DNA from: an uncultured Acetatifactor sp.
Lineage (GTDB): Bacteria > Bacillota > Clostridia > Lachnospirales > Lachnospiraceae
Direction of reading: 5' to 3'
DNA length: 64,000 bases
Assembly (NCBI GenBank): GCA_910578185.1
Contig: CAJTPN010000008.1
Coordinates: 1-64,000 of the forward strand
Shown: in pieces, positions 33,560 to 42,567 of the stretch
Position numbering within the stretch: position 1 is the first letter of the stretch
How the letters are laid out: each line of letters opens with the position of its first letter
Translations under genes and position numbers: made by a program
The notes under the pieces: generated by a model
What the model was told of the DNA's origin: nothing
Seen by the model: only the letters and a program-made list of their open reading frames with translations
Databases searched by the model: none

Positions 33560-35275
33560 TTATACCATCAAGATGTCCTTAACAATTTCAGATGCCTTTT
33601 CAGAAACAGTTGTATCAATATATTGTTTCCATGCAGGGGCTTCTAAAAAATCTCTGCGAGATTCGCACTTGACGATTAAATCTCTGAGTTTTTCTGGATT
33701 TGCCTTTTTCGCCTCAAACATTGCCACAAAGTATTTCTGGAACTGTCCCAATGTTAATGGAACAATATGCAACCGCTGCTTCACATCACCCTTTGCATAC
33801 CAAATACCATGTCTGAATGTCTCTGCTGTGTTAGTATCAATACGAATAGCAATAAACATACCGTAGACAGGCTTATCATATTTCAGAACAGCATCGGAAA
33901 CATGCCGTCTGACAGGTTCACCCTCCATTGCCTCCTGGCGGGAAGATGTAGACATAGTAACTTCGGTTAAAATTGTGAAATCGTTAAACTCACAATACAG
34001 ATCGCCTTTTCCGCCGCCAGCAGCCGATACAGGCATAAAATCAGAATCTAATTTGAATCCACGGACTTCATAAGGCTTATTAACCATATGATCAATCGCC
34101 AGTACCGCACGCCAAAGTGTCCATTCAAAATATGCAGGTGTTTCATCCTTGGGTACTTCAATGGCGTTATCCTCGTCATAGACCATTTTCCCGCCACCTT
34201 TGATCAGCAATGTCATATAATCTCTGATTTCTTCCCACTGATTGCACTGATCATTGGCATACTGAATTTCGTCCGTCTGAGCGAGGATATTTTCAAGTCT
34301 TTGCCTTGCAATGTTGATTTCTGCCGGAGTATTCAGAGGCAGATCAGAAATGTCAAACAGGATATGACGATCTTTCATCTGCTTGATCAAATCGTCCAAC
34401 AAACATTTTGCAACATCCATATTGTCGGTGGGCAAAGGTGCGCCAGCACAAAGCATCTTATACTGCTCCATAATAGGCTCTGCGCTTGCTGTGGTTTTTG
34501 CAAGTTTTTCTGCCAGAATATGTTTTGCAGATACGATGATCAGACCTCTGCCTTTGCGTTGAAGCACACCAGATATACGGAGGTATCGCATATTCATATC
34601 ACTATAATCCAAGAAATTATCAGCTTTTTTGTCGTAGTTTTCGCCTCTTTTAGCGATCTCTTTCTTGTCAAAAGGAAGCTTAGCCGGGGCGGCAGTTCTC
34701 CGTTCTCTCAAGTCAAGAATATTATCAACAACTTCTTCCAAGTTATAGCTGGGATTGGTGGTATGTCCCCACAGAGCAAATTCAATTCTGCTCAATTCAG
34801 AGGAACCTGTACGCCTCTCTAGTTCGAGCATAATCGCCAGCAACCACCTTAATGGAGAGAAATAGTGCATACTATCCGGCATGGCAAACTGCTCTACACT
34901 CATCGCCCGCAAGTAACATTCCTGTACTGCAGGGTATGTATCTGCTTTCAAAAACGTTCTGCCGAAAGGCGTAATATCGTCCAATACACCAAGTTCCTCT
35001 TGGCAACCATCTTTTTTCTTGACTTGGGGATAGATAAATCCATTTTTCGCAAACATAAGTCTCCACTTGCGTGCGTGGCTTCCAGATTCGTCCTTTCCCT
35101 TTTCGTTTTGAATGATTCCCTTTTCGTTTAAGAAATTCATAAAACCAACTTCATTTTCGTCTCTTAAATTTCCGACAAATGGCGAATTAGCATATACAAA
35201 AAATCCTTCCTGAATTCGATTGGGGTTACGCAGACCGGTATTGCCTACCAGCCATATTTTAATTTGCTCACTCAT
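33560..35275 (-). CDS. AlwI-family type II restriction endonuclease
   Basis: 571-residue restriction enzyme resembling the AlwI family (type IIS; AlwI itself reads GGATC). The start IKIWLVGNTGLRNPNRIQEGF and the later GDLYCEFNDFTILTEVTMSTSSRQ (nuclease core with Asp/Glu/Lys-like residues) fit that family. The partner methyltransferase is a double enzyme, as needed for an asymmetric site, which supports the reading. Start at 35275: GGGAGG lies 7 bases upstream and the gene begins 14 bases after the methyltransferase stop, so the modification gene is made first. Recognition site is inferred, not shown. Confidence 0.78.
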   Translation of the reverse strand: MSEQIKIWLVGNTGLRNPNRIQEGFFVYANSPFVGNLRDENEVGFMNFLNEKGIIQNEKGKDESGSHARKWRLMFAKNGFIYPQVKKKDGCQEELGVLDDITPFGRTFLKADTYPAVQECYLRAMSVEQFAMPDSMHYFSPLRWLLAIMLELERRTGSSELSRIEFALWGHTTNPSYNLEEVVDNILDLRERRTAAPAKLPFDKKEIAKRGENYDKKADNFLDYSDMNMRYLRISGVLQRKGRGLIIVSAKHILAEKLAKTTASAEPIMEQYKMLCAGAPLPTDNMDVAKCLLDDLIKQMKDRHILFDISDLPLNTPAEINIARQRLENILAQTDEIQYANDQCNQWEEIRDYMTLLIKGGGKMVYDEDNAIEVPKDETPAYFEWTLWRAVLAIDHMVNKPYEVRGFKLDSDFMPVSAAGGGKGDLYCEFNDFTILTEVTMSTSSRQEAMEGEPVRRHVSDAVLKYDKPVYGMFIAIRIDTNTAETFRHGIWYAKGDVKQRLHIVPLTLGQFQKYFVAMFEAKKANPEKLRDLIVKCESRRDFLEAPAWKQYIDTTVSEKASEIVKDILMV

Positions 35276-35289
35276 GCTGTAACCTCCCA

Positions 35290-37185
35290 TCAATATCCAA
35301 CAAAAAGGTATTCCTGCACGGAATTTCTGTGCGTCTTTGCTTCACTTTGGTTTCCAAACGAATACTTGTAATCAACAGGGATTACCTCTACATGTTGTTT
35401 GTGTTTTGCCATAATTGCCACCATTTCATCTTGTGTAGGCAAGCTGTTGGAAGAATAGGAAACAATCAAAATACTGTCGGCAAATTTCTTAAACAGATGA
35501 TCAAAAGCATCTGATGCACCTTTTCGAGTAGCAAATGGCGTCGGATAGGATTTAAATTTCTTTGTCTGCGTATGCTGCTGAATTTCAACCCCCTTCCAAT
35601 CACGGGCCAGCCCTTCTACAAAATGGTATCTGCGGACATATTCGTTATCAGACAAAGGGGAGTAGTACGGAGGGTCTATATAAACCAAATCCGCTTGTTC
35701 TAATCTCAAATCCATTGCATCACCCTGTCTCGAGCGATTGATCTGACCATTATCAAATACAGCCTCATTAACAGCTTCGACAGCTTCCAAGAATTGCTGC
35801 ATGAGCGTCTTTTGTAAATCCTTTCGCCCATCATTATATCGCTGCCCTGTGTAGGTAAAAATACCACGGGGCCGCTTCTTCGTACAGGCACGAATCAATG
35901 CGGTCATTGCAATGGCATGTTTGTATTGATCTTTGATTGCGGCAATATTGGTACGAAGCGTATCAATCAAATCATTTTCTTCATTGGTATAGTAAAGATC
36001 TTTGAAAGTTGATGCTACAAAATGATCTGACTCCTTGTGTGTAACCAGTAGCTCTTTCGCTTCTTCTAACGGCAGAATGACAGAATTATTTTCCACCATT
36101 GCCTTAGTGAATGTCGCGGACATCGCCATATAATCGTTACTGACTACCGTTTTGCCCTGTGCTTTGAACATATAGCCAACAATACCCGAGCCAGAGAAAA
36201 GATCAACGACAGTATTCGCCTTAAATTGCGAGGCGACCGCCCATATTTCGGACAACAACTTACTCTTTGACCCCATAAAACGAGTTGGCGGATAAGCTGA
36301 CACCTGTTCCGGTAGAGGCTGGGGCAGTAGCTTAATTAAAATTCGTTGCTTCGGAGGAATTGTGACAATGACATCTTCTCCCTTGCGAGTGTTTCCATTA
36401 CAGGAAATGTGCCGCTTGGTCTGAATGATATCAATATTAAATGGAGCATATAATTCATGCACCAACGGGTGATTGGAATTTGTTAAAATGACATGGCATC
36501 CTCGTTCACGCAAAGACATGATCATCTTTGCAAGCTCAACATGATCTTCCTCATAAAACTGTTCTTTGGTATATCGCTTAAAGTCAGCATATTCAGAGAT
36601 AGGCAAATATGGGGGATCCAGGAAAATAAAGTCTCCTGGCTGAGCGTAATGCTCCAAAACCAACAAGTAGTCTTCACATAAAATATCTGCTTTTTTCAAT
36701 GCGACAGATGCTGCTTTCAATCCATCCTCGTCGCAGATCTTAGGTTTTTTATACTTGCCGTAGGGGACATTAAACTGTCCCTGTTTATTGACACGATACA
36801 GACCATTAAAGCAAGTTTTATTCAAGAAAATTGTTCTTGCAGCAGCTTCTGCTTTGGGGAGTATCGTCCATTCCTGACTACGGACGGCATAAAACATCTC
36901 GGAAGTATTTTCATACCGTTTAAGACATTGAATTACATTCTCCACATGATCAGCAACTTCCCGATACATATTGATCAGTTCAGGATTACTGTCTGCGATA
37001 ACGGCATTTTCTGGTTGCAAGGCAAAAAACATTGCTCCTCCGCCAAAAAATGGCTCGATATATCGACCGTAGGAGGTCGGTACTTTAGGAAAAAGATCGC
37101 CTAACATCTGTGTTTTGCCGCCTGCCCATTTCAAAATAGGCTTAGCTTGAACAGGCTCTGATTTTCTAATTGCTTGTTCTGCCAC
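35290..37185 (-). CDS. Fused double DNA adenine methyltransferase
   Basis: 631-residue modification enzyme made of two D12-class N6-adenine methyltransferases. The first (about 12-285) is Dam-like: LKWAGGKTQML, EPFFGGGAMFFAL and DPPYLPISEY. The second (about 295-631) has TRFMGSKSKLL, DLFSGSGIVGYMF and YIDPPYYSPLSDNEY. Two domains fit an asymmetric target, one for each strand, as with M.AlwI-type enzymes. The start codon is GTG with AAGGAGG 8 bases before it. It precedes the restriction gene in one operon. Confidence 0.88.
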   Translation of the reverse strand: MAEQAIRKSEPVQAKPILKWAGGKTQMLGDLFPKVPTSYGRYIEPFFGGGAMFFALQPENAVIADSNPELINMYREVADHVENVIQCLKRYENTSEMFYAVRSQEWTILPKAEAAARTIFLNKTCFNGLYRVNKQGQFNVPYGKYKKPKICDEDGLKAASVALKKADILCEDYLLVLEHYAQPGDFIFLDPPYLPISEYADFKRYTKEQFYEEDHVELAKMIMSLRERGCHVILTNSNHPLVHELYAPFNIDIIQTKRHISCNGNTRKGEDVIVTIPPKQRILIKLLPQPLPEQVSAYPPTRFMGSKSKLLSEIWAVASQFKANTVVDLFSGSGIVGYMFKAQGKTVVSNDYMAMSATFTKAMVENNSVILPLEEAKELLVTHKESDHFVASTFKDLYYTNEENDLIDTLRTNIAAIKDQYKHAIAMTALIRACTKKRPRGIFTYTGQRYNDGRKDLQKTLMQQFLEAVEAVNEAVFDNGQINRSRQGDAMDLRLEQADLVYIDPPYYSPLSDNEYVRRYHFVEGLARDWKGVEIQQHTQTKKFKSYPTPFATRKGASDAFDHLFKKFADSILIVSYSSNSLPTQDEMVAIMAKHKQHVEVIPVDYKYSFGNQSEAKTHRNSVQEYLFVGY

Positions 37186-37215
37186 TGTACTTGCCTCCTT
37201 GTATTTTATAGAATC

Positions 37216-37323
37216 TTAAGTCAATTCCATTATATCGCCAATGTCACATTGTAAAGCGGTGCAAATCCTCACCAACACATCTGTGGCGACAGTATAACAT
37301 ATCTCAATTAAGCTTTCAATGTA
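37216..37323 (-). pseudogene. Remnant of an XRE (HTH_26-type) regulator
   Basis: Just upstream of the methyltransferase, 35 open codons without a start read EICYTVATDVLVRIC and then TALQCDIGDIMELT before a stop. That is the C-terminal third of the short Cro/CI-type regulators whose ends read TTDVLLRICEALNCDIGDIME. The helix-turn-helix part is missing, cut by a TGA at 37324. Such regulators often precede restriction-modification genes, so the cassette has probably lost its controller. Confidence 0.6.
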
Positions 37324-37421
37324 TCATGTGCGAATTTTCTTTTTTCTTATCATTTTTTATAAAACACCAAAATCGACCGTAGGTTTTCCCATGGGCGACC
37401 GTTCGTTCAAAAAGAAATGTG

Positions 37422-37451
37422 TTGTCTCCAAGTACTATAATGGGGTATAAT
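37422..37451 (+). promoter_or_regulatory. Promoter upstream of the PHP gene
   Basis: TTGTCT (37422-37427), 18 bases, TATAAT (37446-37451), leaving a leader of about 175 bases before the PHP start. I see no riboswitch or other feature in that leader; the stretch 37324-37421 holds nothing I can name. Confidence 0.55.
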
Positions 37452-37632
37452 ACAATTATTCGGCAGGGACCGCAGAAATCCTTGAAAAAACGAATCAGCG
37501 GCATGACGGCATTTGATGTACAAGAATTCGTTTCTATGGTACCCAAATTAAACCATCGCCGGAAAAAGGAGAAATTTCCTTTACTGTATCGTACCACAAC
37601 GCAGAAACGAAACAAAATGAAAGAGGAAACAT

Positions 37633-38379
37633 ATGGAACCAATAGACAGGAATTACATGAGCGAAAGCCATATTTTAAACCCTGATAAAAATGCATATTG
37701 GAAATACGACCTGCATACTCACACCTGCGCCAGCGGACACGGCACTGACGACAGAATTACTGATCTGGCAAAGGAGGCGGCAAGGCGGCGTATGGAATTG
37801 CTGGGAATCAGTGATCATGGGCCTGCCAGCATGGGCAGCGCTGGACTTTCTTATTTTCGCAGCCTGTTTCTATGTGAGCGCCGCCGGTTTGGGGTGGAAA
37901 TCAGATACGGCGCGGAAGCAAATATTCTGGATGCGGACGGAAACCTGGATATTCCGGATGATATCCTGTCCAAATTGGACTTTGTAATCATCAGTATGCA
38001 TCGTCCGATCTATTCTGCAGGCTCTCCCACCGAAAATACCAAGGCATATATCCGTGCAATGCGCCATCCCAATGTCCGAATTATTGGGCATTGCGACGAT
38101 TCCCGGTTCCCGGTAGATTATGATGAACTTGTGAAAGCCGCACTTTCTCAAGGTGTTTCACCGGAACTGAACAACGTATCACTGCTGCCCAACAGCTATC
38201 GCAGAGACTGCAGCGTAAACGCAATTCGTATGCTTCAGACATGTGAATCCCTTTCCTGCCCCATAATCCTTTCCAGCGACAGTCATGGCAGGGAGCATAT
38301 CGGTGATATGGCGGAAGCTCAAAAACTGATTGCCAAACTCCGTTTCCCTACGGAACTCATTCTGATTCCGTCAAAATAA
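37633..38379 (+). CDS. PHP-domain phosphatase/hydrolase (YcdX-like)
   Basis: 248-residue metal-dependent hydrolase of the PHP superfamily. Metal ligands are seen in DLHTHTCASGHG, ISDHGP, the Glu in RYGAEANI, MHRP, IGHCDD and the final SSDSHGREHIGD. Free-standing members dephosphorylate sugar phosphates or nucleotides. GAGG lies 6 bases before the ATG. It converges on rhaD with a shared terminator; a link to rhamnose metabolism is not shown. Confidence 0.88.
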   Translation: MEPIDRNYMSESHILNPDKNAYWKYDLHTHTCASGHGTDDRITDLAKEAARRRMELLGISDHGPASMGSAGLSYFRSLFLCERRRFGVEIRYGAEANILDADGNLDIPDDILSKLDFVIISMHRPIYSAGSPTENTKAYIRAMRHPNVRIIGHCDDSRFPVDYDELVKAALSQGVSPELNNVSLLPNSYRRDCSVNAIRMLQTCESLSCPIILSSDSHGREHIGDMAEAQKLIAKLRFPTELILIPSK

Positions 38380-38422
38380 TTGTTGGAAAACAACGGAAGC
38401 AAATATGTCCCTGATGCAGAAC

Positions 38423-38471
38423 AAAAAGGACAGTCCCATAATCGATCTCTGATTATAGAACTGCCCTTTTT
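38423..38471. terminator. Bidirectional terminator between the PHP gene and rhaD
   Basis: Long imperfect hairpin: AAAAAGG, CAGT and ATAATC on the left (38423-38443) pair with GATTAT, ACTG and CCTTTTT on the right (38451-38471). A-run and T-run at the base let it stop transcription from both sides. Confidence 0.8.
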
Positions 38472-38496
38472 ATTGTTTACTTCTCATCTTTTACTC

Positions 38497-39357
38497 TCAA
38501 CAATACAAATCATCCAGAGAATGATACTCCAATATCTCTTCATTCAATGCCACGCCGAAATCCCTTCCTATGTCTCGCAGGTTATCGTCCGTGATCATCT
38601 GCCTGGGCGCTTTACCGCCAGCAGCCGCCAATGCTATGGAAGCAATCTGCGCCGCCTTCTCTATGGTATGCATCAACCCAAACGCAGTGTCAAAATCCGG
38701 CCCTGACACAAAAAGTCCGTGGAATGCCCATATTGCCGCATCATATTTTTCCATGAGCACACAGGTTGCCTTTGCAATCTCCGGTCCCCCTGGTACCATC
38801 CACGGCACCACGCCCACGCCGCCGGGAAATACCACACAGCACTCTGTGGCGCTCTTCCAGAGCATTCTGGTAAATACCTCGGATTTTAACGGCAACACAT
38901 ATGTAAGAGCGATCACATAGGGTGTATGCGCATGATAGATCACACGATTTGCCCCATCCGTAACTCTCTTTCTCACAGAATGGTTCATAAAATGAGTTGG
39001 GAACTCACTTGTAGGCCTGCCGCCATTTTCCAGCCCCCACACGATACGATAGGAATCGCCTTCCCCATTGATTTCCACAATGCAAATGCTGTTCTGAGGT
39101 TCCAATCCCACATTCTGCAAAAACTTACCGCTTCCTGTGGATATGAAATATTCCCCTTTCAAATTATCCGCCTGAACGCCAAGTTCTACCCACGGGCCAG
39201 CCTCCGCTTTGAAATAGGGACGGCATTCCGCCACCTCCTCTTCCTTCATGCGATAAGTCAGATTCCCGCCGTTCCTCTCGTGCCATCCCTGCCTTACGCC
39301 GTCATGACACATGCGGATATATTCCTCCATTACTTTTACGCCAAAGATATTATTCAT
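38497..39357 (-). CDS. rhaD: L-rhamnulose-1-phosphate aldolase
   Basis: 286-residue class II aldolase splitting rhamnulose-1-phosphate to DHAP and L-lactaldehyde. RhaD features: ERNGGNLTYR near the start, FISTGSGKFLQN, EFPTHFMNH, the zinc pair YHAHTPYV and AFHGLFVSG. AAGAGG is 9 bases before the ATG. It is the last gene of the rhamnose operon and is separated from rhaA by an array of structured repeats. Its lactaldehyde product is the link to the propanediol microcompartment upstream in the window. Confidence 0.95.
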   Translation of the reverse strand: MNNIFGVKVMEEYIRMCHDGVRQGWHERNGGNLTYRMKEEEVAECRPYFKAEAGPWVELGVQADNLKGEYFISTGSGKFLQNVGLEPQNSICIVEINGEGDSYRIVWGLENGGRPTSEFPTHFMNHSVRKRVTDGANRVIYHAHTPYVIALTYVLPLKSEVFTRMLWKSATECCVVFPGGVGVVPWMVPGGPEIAKATCVLMEKYDAAIWAFHGLFVSGPDFDTAFGLMHTIEKAAQIASIALAAAGGKAPRQMITDDNLRDIGRDFGVALNEEILEYHSLDDLYC

Positions 39358-39373
39358 CTATGAAATCCTCTTA

Positions 39374-39660
39374 TTCCAGTTCCGCATCCCTATCAATCGG
39401 GAACCTTCCTCCTGGAAGGCTTTCTGAGCGCTTCCGCACTCATAAACCCTTCCGGTTCCCCATTATAGGGATGCTGTTTTTCCAGTTCCGCATCCCTATC
39501 AATCGGGAACCTTCCTCCTGGAAGGCTTTCTGAGCGCTTCCGCACTCATAAACCCTTCCGGTTCCCTATTATAGGGATGCTGTTTTTCCAGTTCCGCATC
39601 CCTATTGTAAGAATGCTGTTTTTCCAGTTCCGCATCCCTATCAATCGGGAGCCTTCCTCG
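39374..39660 (-). repeat. Tandem 106-bp structured repeats between rhaA and rhaD
   Basis: Two almost identical units (39374-39479 and 39480-39585, one C/T change seen) followed by two partial copies (39586-39621 and 39622-39660). Each full unit folds: GCATCCCTAT with ATAGGGATGC (39384-39393 and 39465-39474), then GGGAACC with GGTTCCC (39399-39405 and 39454-39460), enclosing CCTTCC-AGGA-GGAAGG and GAGUGC-GGAA-GCGCUC hairpins on the minus-strand RNA. The G-U pair in the last hairpin is only valid on the minus strand, that is in the rha message. It fills the whole 305-base gap. Likely a mobile or amplified intergenic element that tunes the message; no known family is claimed. Confidence 0.85.
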
Positions 39661-39662
39661 CA

Positions 39663-40925
39663 TTAATCTCTCTTTAACTGAACCTGGTCCTCATATTTCT
39701 TGATTTCACCGTAGAATTCCTTGTCTGAAACAACGCCGCAGCGCTGGCAGTATTCATTCCAAATATCGCCGAAAGGCAATGTCTTCACAGCCTCCTGCTC
39801 CACCATCAGCTCCGTCATCCTGTTCTCATCCTGAAGCTTCTTCAACGTCTCGTGAGGCGTGCACAGCGCGGAGAGCAAAGCCTTCTCCCAACTGCGGAAG
39901 CCCATTGCCCAAGCGGAAACACGGTTGATGCTGGCATCAAAGTAATCCAATGCCATGTAGACACGCTTCAGGCCGTTTTCACATCTGACAATCTCTTTTG
40001 CCATCTCTCTGGTTTCATCGTCGAAAAGCACAACATGATCGCTGTCCCAGCGAATAGGACGTGTAATATGCAGTGCGATCTCCGGATAGAAGCAAAGCAG
40101 CGCAGGTATCTTATCGGATACCACCTCAGTGGGATGATAATGCCCGTTGTCCATTAAAGGCAGACAGCCTTCATGGGTAGCGGCAAAGCTCAAAGTAAAC
40201 TCCGCGCTTCCTGCCGTATAAGCCTCCACACCGATACCAAACACTTTGGACTCAACGCAGGGCTTCACTTTATTCCTGTCATAGGGCTGGGACAAAATCT
40301 GTTCAATGGAATCCTTATATCTCATTCTGGGTCCCATGCGATCCGCCGGCACATCCTTGTATCCGTCCCCGGTCCAGATATTCATAACGCAGGGAACACC
40401 TGTCTCTTCCGCAAAATACTGCGCAATCCTTACACATGCCTTGCCATGATCGATCCAGAATTTTCTTGTCTCCTCATCAGGACTGGACAATGTCAATCCA
40501 TCCTTTACCTTGTCATGAGAGAAAAAAGTAGGGTTAAAGTCAATCCCCATATTCCTCTCCTTTGCAAAATCAACCCATTTCTTAAAATGTTTGGGTTCAA
40601 TCTTATCCCGGTCCACAAATTCACCTGGCTCAAAAATTGCATAACATGCATGAAGATTCAGCTTCTTCTTGCCGGGCATCAGGCTCAGCGCCTTATCCAT
40701 ATCCTGCATAAGCTGTTCCGGTGTCTTTGCCTTTCCCGGATAATCGCCGGTGGTCTGGATGCCACCGGTAAGCGGACCGTCATGATCAAAACCGATCACA
40801 TCATCTCCCTGCCAACAGTGCAACGCTACCGGAGCCTCCATACATGCCTTGATGGCTGCCTCGGTATCCACCCCATAGGATGCATAGATCTCTTTTGCAG
40901 ATTCGTACCTTTCCTTGCTTGTCAT
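39663..40925 (-). CDS. rhaA: L-rhamnose isomerase
   Basis: 420-residue enzyme that turns L-rhamnose into L-rhamnulose. Recognised by LHCWQGDDVIGFD, GGIQTTGDYPGKA, the metal-site GIDFNPTFFSHDK, NIWTGDGYKD and DNGHYHPTEVVSDK. Length and ends fit the family. AAGGAAG precedes the ATG. It lies between rhaB (175-base gap) and the repeat array. Confidence 0.97.
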   Translation of the reverse strand: MTSKERYESAKEIYASYGVDTEAAIKACMEAPVALHCWQGDDVIGFDHDGPLTGGIQTTGDYPGKAKTPEQLMQDMDKALSLMPGKKKLNLHACYAIFEPGEFVDRDKIEPKHFKKWVDFAKERNMGIDFNPTFFSHDKVKDGLTLSSPDEETRKFWIDHGKACVRIAQYFAEETGVPCVMNIWTGDGYKDVPADRMGPRMRYKDSIEQILSQPYDRNKVKPCVESKVFGIGVEAYTAGSAEFTLSFAATHEGCLPLMDNGHYHPTEVVSDKIPALLCFYPEIALHITRPIRWDSDHVVLFDDETREMAKEIVRCENGLKRVYMALDYFDASINRVSAWAMGFRSWEKALLSALCTPHETLKKLQDENRMTELMVEQEAVKTLPFGDIWNEYCQRCGVVSDKEFYGEIKKYEDQVQLKRD

Positions 40926-41100
40926 TTTTTTCTTCCTTTCTTTTTATCTTCTTTCTATTTTTTGTCCTGCAATCATTGCAAGACGGATAATATCACCCTA
41001 ATCACACCTTTTACCATTTCCATGCCAGAACCTGTAAGCAGTGAGGAAAATAATTGTAATTACACAGATATAGAGGAATGCCATCTGGCAGTCTCCTATT

Positions 41101-42495
41101 TTAATACTTCTTTACCGGGAATGAGTTCAGCACACACGCTCTGGCCGCCTTCAAATCCGTCAGTTCTCCTGCTGACATCATCTGCGCCGCCAGATTGCCG
41201 ATGGCCGTAGCCTCCGTAGGTCCCGCATATACGGGAACTCCCGTAGCCTGTGCGGTCAATTGATTCAGGTAATCCGCGTTGGCGCCGCCGCCCACAATAT
41301 GAATACAATCATATTTTCTGCCCGTAATACTCTCCAACTCTTTAATGGTCTTTGCGTAGCACTGCGCAAGACTGTTGTAAATCACGGAAGCAACTTCCGC
41401 AATTCCCTGAGGTACCTGCTGTCCGGATTCTCTGCAGGCCGCCTGCACTTCTTCCGTCATATTCTCCGGTGCCAGAAAACGATCGTCGTTGCAGTCCACT
41501 ATGGAAGAAATATCACACTTGGATGCCATCTCGCAGATCTCTCCAAATCCAAGCTCTCCTCCGATCTCCTTTTTCACGGACTGTATCATCCACAGCCCCA
41601 TAATATTTTTCAGATATCGGAAGCGGTAATTGTATCCGCCCTCGTTTGTCAGATTATGTGCCTTGCTCTCGGGGGAACAATTTGCCTCGAGAAGTTCCGT
41701 ACCCATCAGAGACCAGGTACCGGAGCTGATATAAAGGGCATTGTCGCTGTCCGTAGGAACCGCAATGACAGCCGACCCGGTATCATGTGTAGCCGGTACC
41801 ACCACCTCGCAGGAATAACCCACCTCATCCCGCACTTCTTTTGTCAGTTCTCCCAGAATTGCCCCAGGGCAAACCAGATCCTTAAAAATCTCCTGGGGAT
41901 AGCCCAGTTTCTCAATCAGTTCCCTGTCCCAATCCTTCGTCTCGGGACTTACCAGCTGTCCCGTGGTTGCATTGGTATACTCCGTCACAGCCACACCTGA
42001 CAACATATAATGGAAGTAATCCGGCATCATCAGCATGGTTTTAGCTTTTGCCAGTTGTTTGGGTTTCTTCACCTTGAGAGCCATCAACTGATAGATCGTG
42101 TTAAATATGGCCTTTTGGATCCCAGTGCGGGCATACAGATCGTCCTCTGAGATAATCCGATACACTTCCTCATCCATGCCCTTGGTGCGGCCGTCCCGAT
42201 ATGCCACCGCATTGCCCACGGGATTGTTGCACTCATCCAACAGGACAAAATCCACACCCCAGGTATCCACGCCCACGCTGACGGGAATCTTTCCAAGCTC
42301 CGCACACTTTTTCATGCCAAGCTTGATCTGCCGAAACAATTCCTCCACATCCCATACGTTTTCTCCATCCTTTTCCACCATCCCGTTGGGAAAACGATGC
42401 ACCTCCTCCAGCACCATCTTTCCTTCCTCCAGATGTGCCAGAATATGACGTCCGCTGGACGCCCCGATATCGATTGCAAGATAATACGGATTCAT
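41101..42495 (-). CDS. rhaB: Rhamnulokinase
   Basis: 464-residue FGGY-family sugar kinase that phosphorylates L-rhamnulose at O-1. The N-terminal AIDIGASSGRHIL phosphate loop, the substrate-side DTWGVDFVLLD, YISSGTWSLMG and the C-terminal CIHIVGGGANADYLNQLTA ATP-binding motif are all in place. AAGGAG lies 10 bases before the ATG. It follows the PocR-type sensor by 72 bases, so the two are probably in one transcript. Confidence 0.96.
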   Translation of the reverse strand: MNPYYLAIDIGASSGRHILAHLEEGKMVLEEVHRFPNGMVEKDGENVWDVEELFRQIKLGMKKCAELGKIPVSVGVDTWGVDFVLLDECNNPVGNAVAYRDGRTKGMDEEVYRIISEDDLYARTGIQKAIFNTIYQLMALKVKKPKQLAKAKTMLMMPDYFHYMLSGVAVTEYTNATTGQLVSPETKDWDRELIEKLGYPQEIFKDLVCPGAILGELTKEVRDEVGYSCEVVVPATHDTGSAVIAVPTDSDNALYISSGTWSLMGTELLEANCSPESKAHNLTNEGGYNYRFRYLKNIMGLWMIQSVKKEIGGELGFGEICEMASKCDISSIVDCNDDRFLAPENMTEEVQAACRESGQQVPQGIAEVASVIYNSLAQCYAKTIKELESITGRKYDCIHIVGGGANADYLNQLTAQATGVPVYAGPTEATAIGNLAAQMMSAGELTDLKAARACVLNSFPVKKY

Positions 42496-42567
42496 TGATA
42501 TGTATCTCCTTTTTAGTCTGATATTTCCCTTTTATAAATGGCTTCTGCACTGTTTCCCCCGGCCCGC

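Noticed and set aside
37239..37251. Palindrome CAATG-TCA-CATTG near the methyltransferase promoter, first taken as an operator
   Set aside because: It lies inside the coding remnant of the XRE regulator and simply encodes the LQCDIG part of that protein, so the symmetry is probably chance.
37419..37685. Open frame of 88 codons upstream of the PHP gene
   Set aside because: It overlaps the predicted promoter and the PHP start in another frame and lacks a ribosome site; no family fits.
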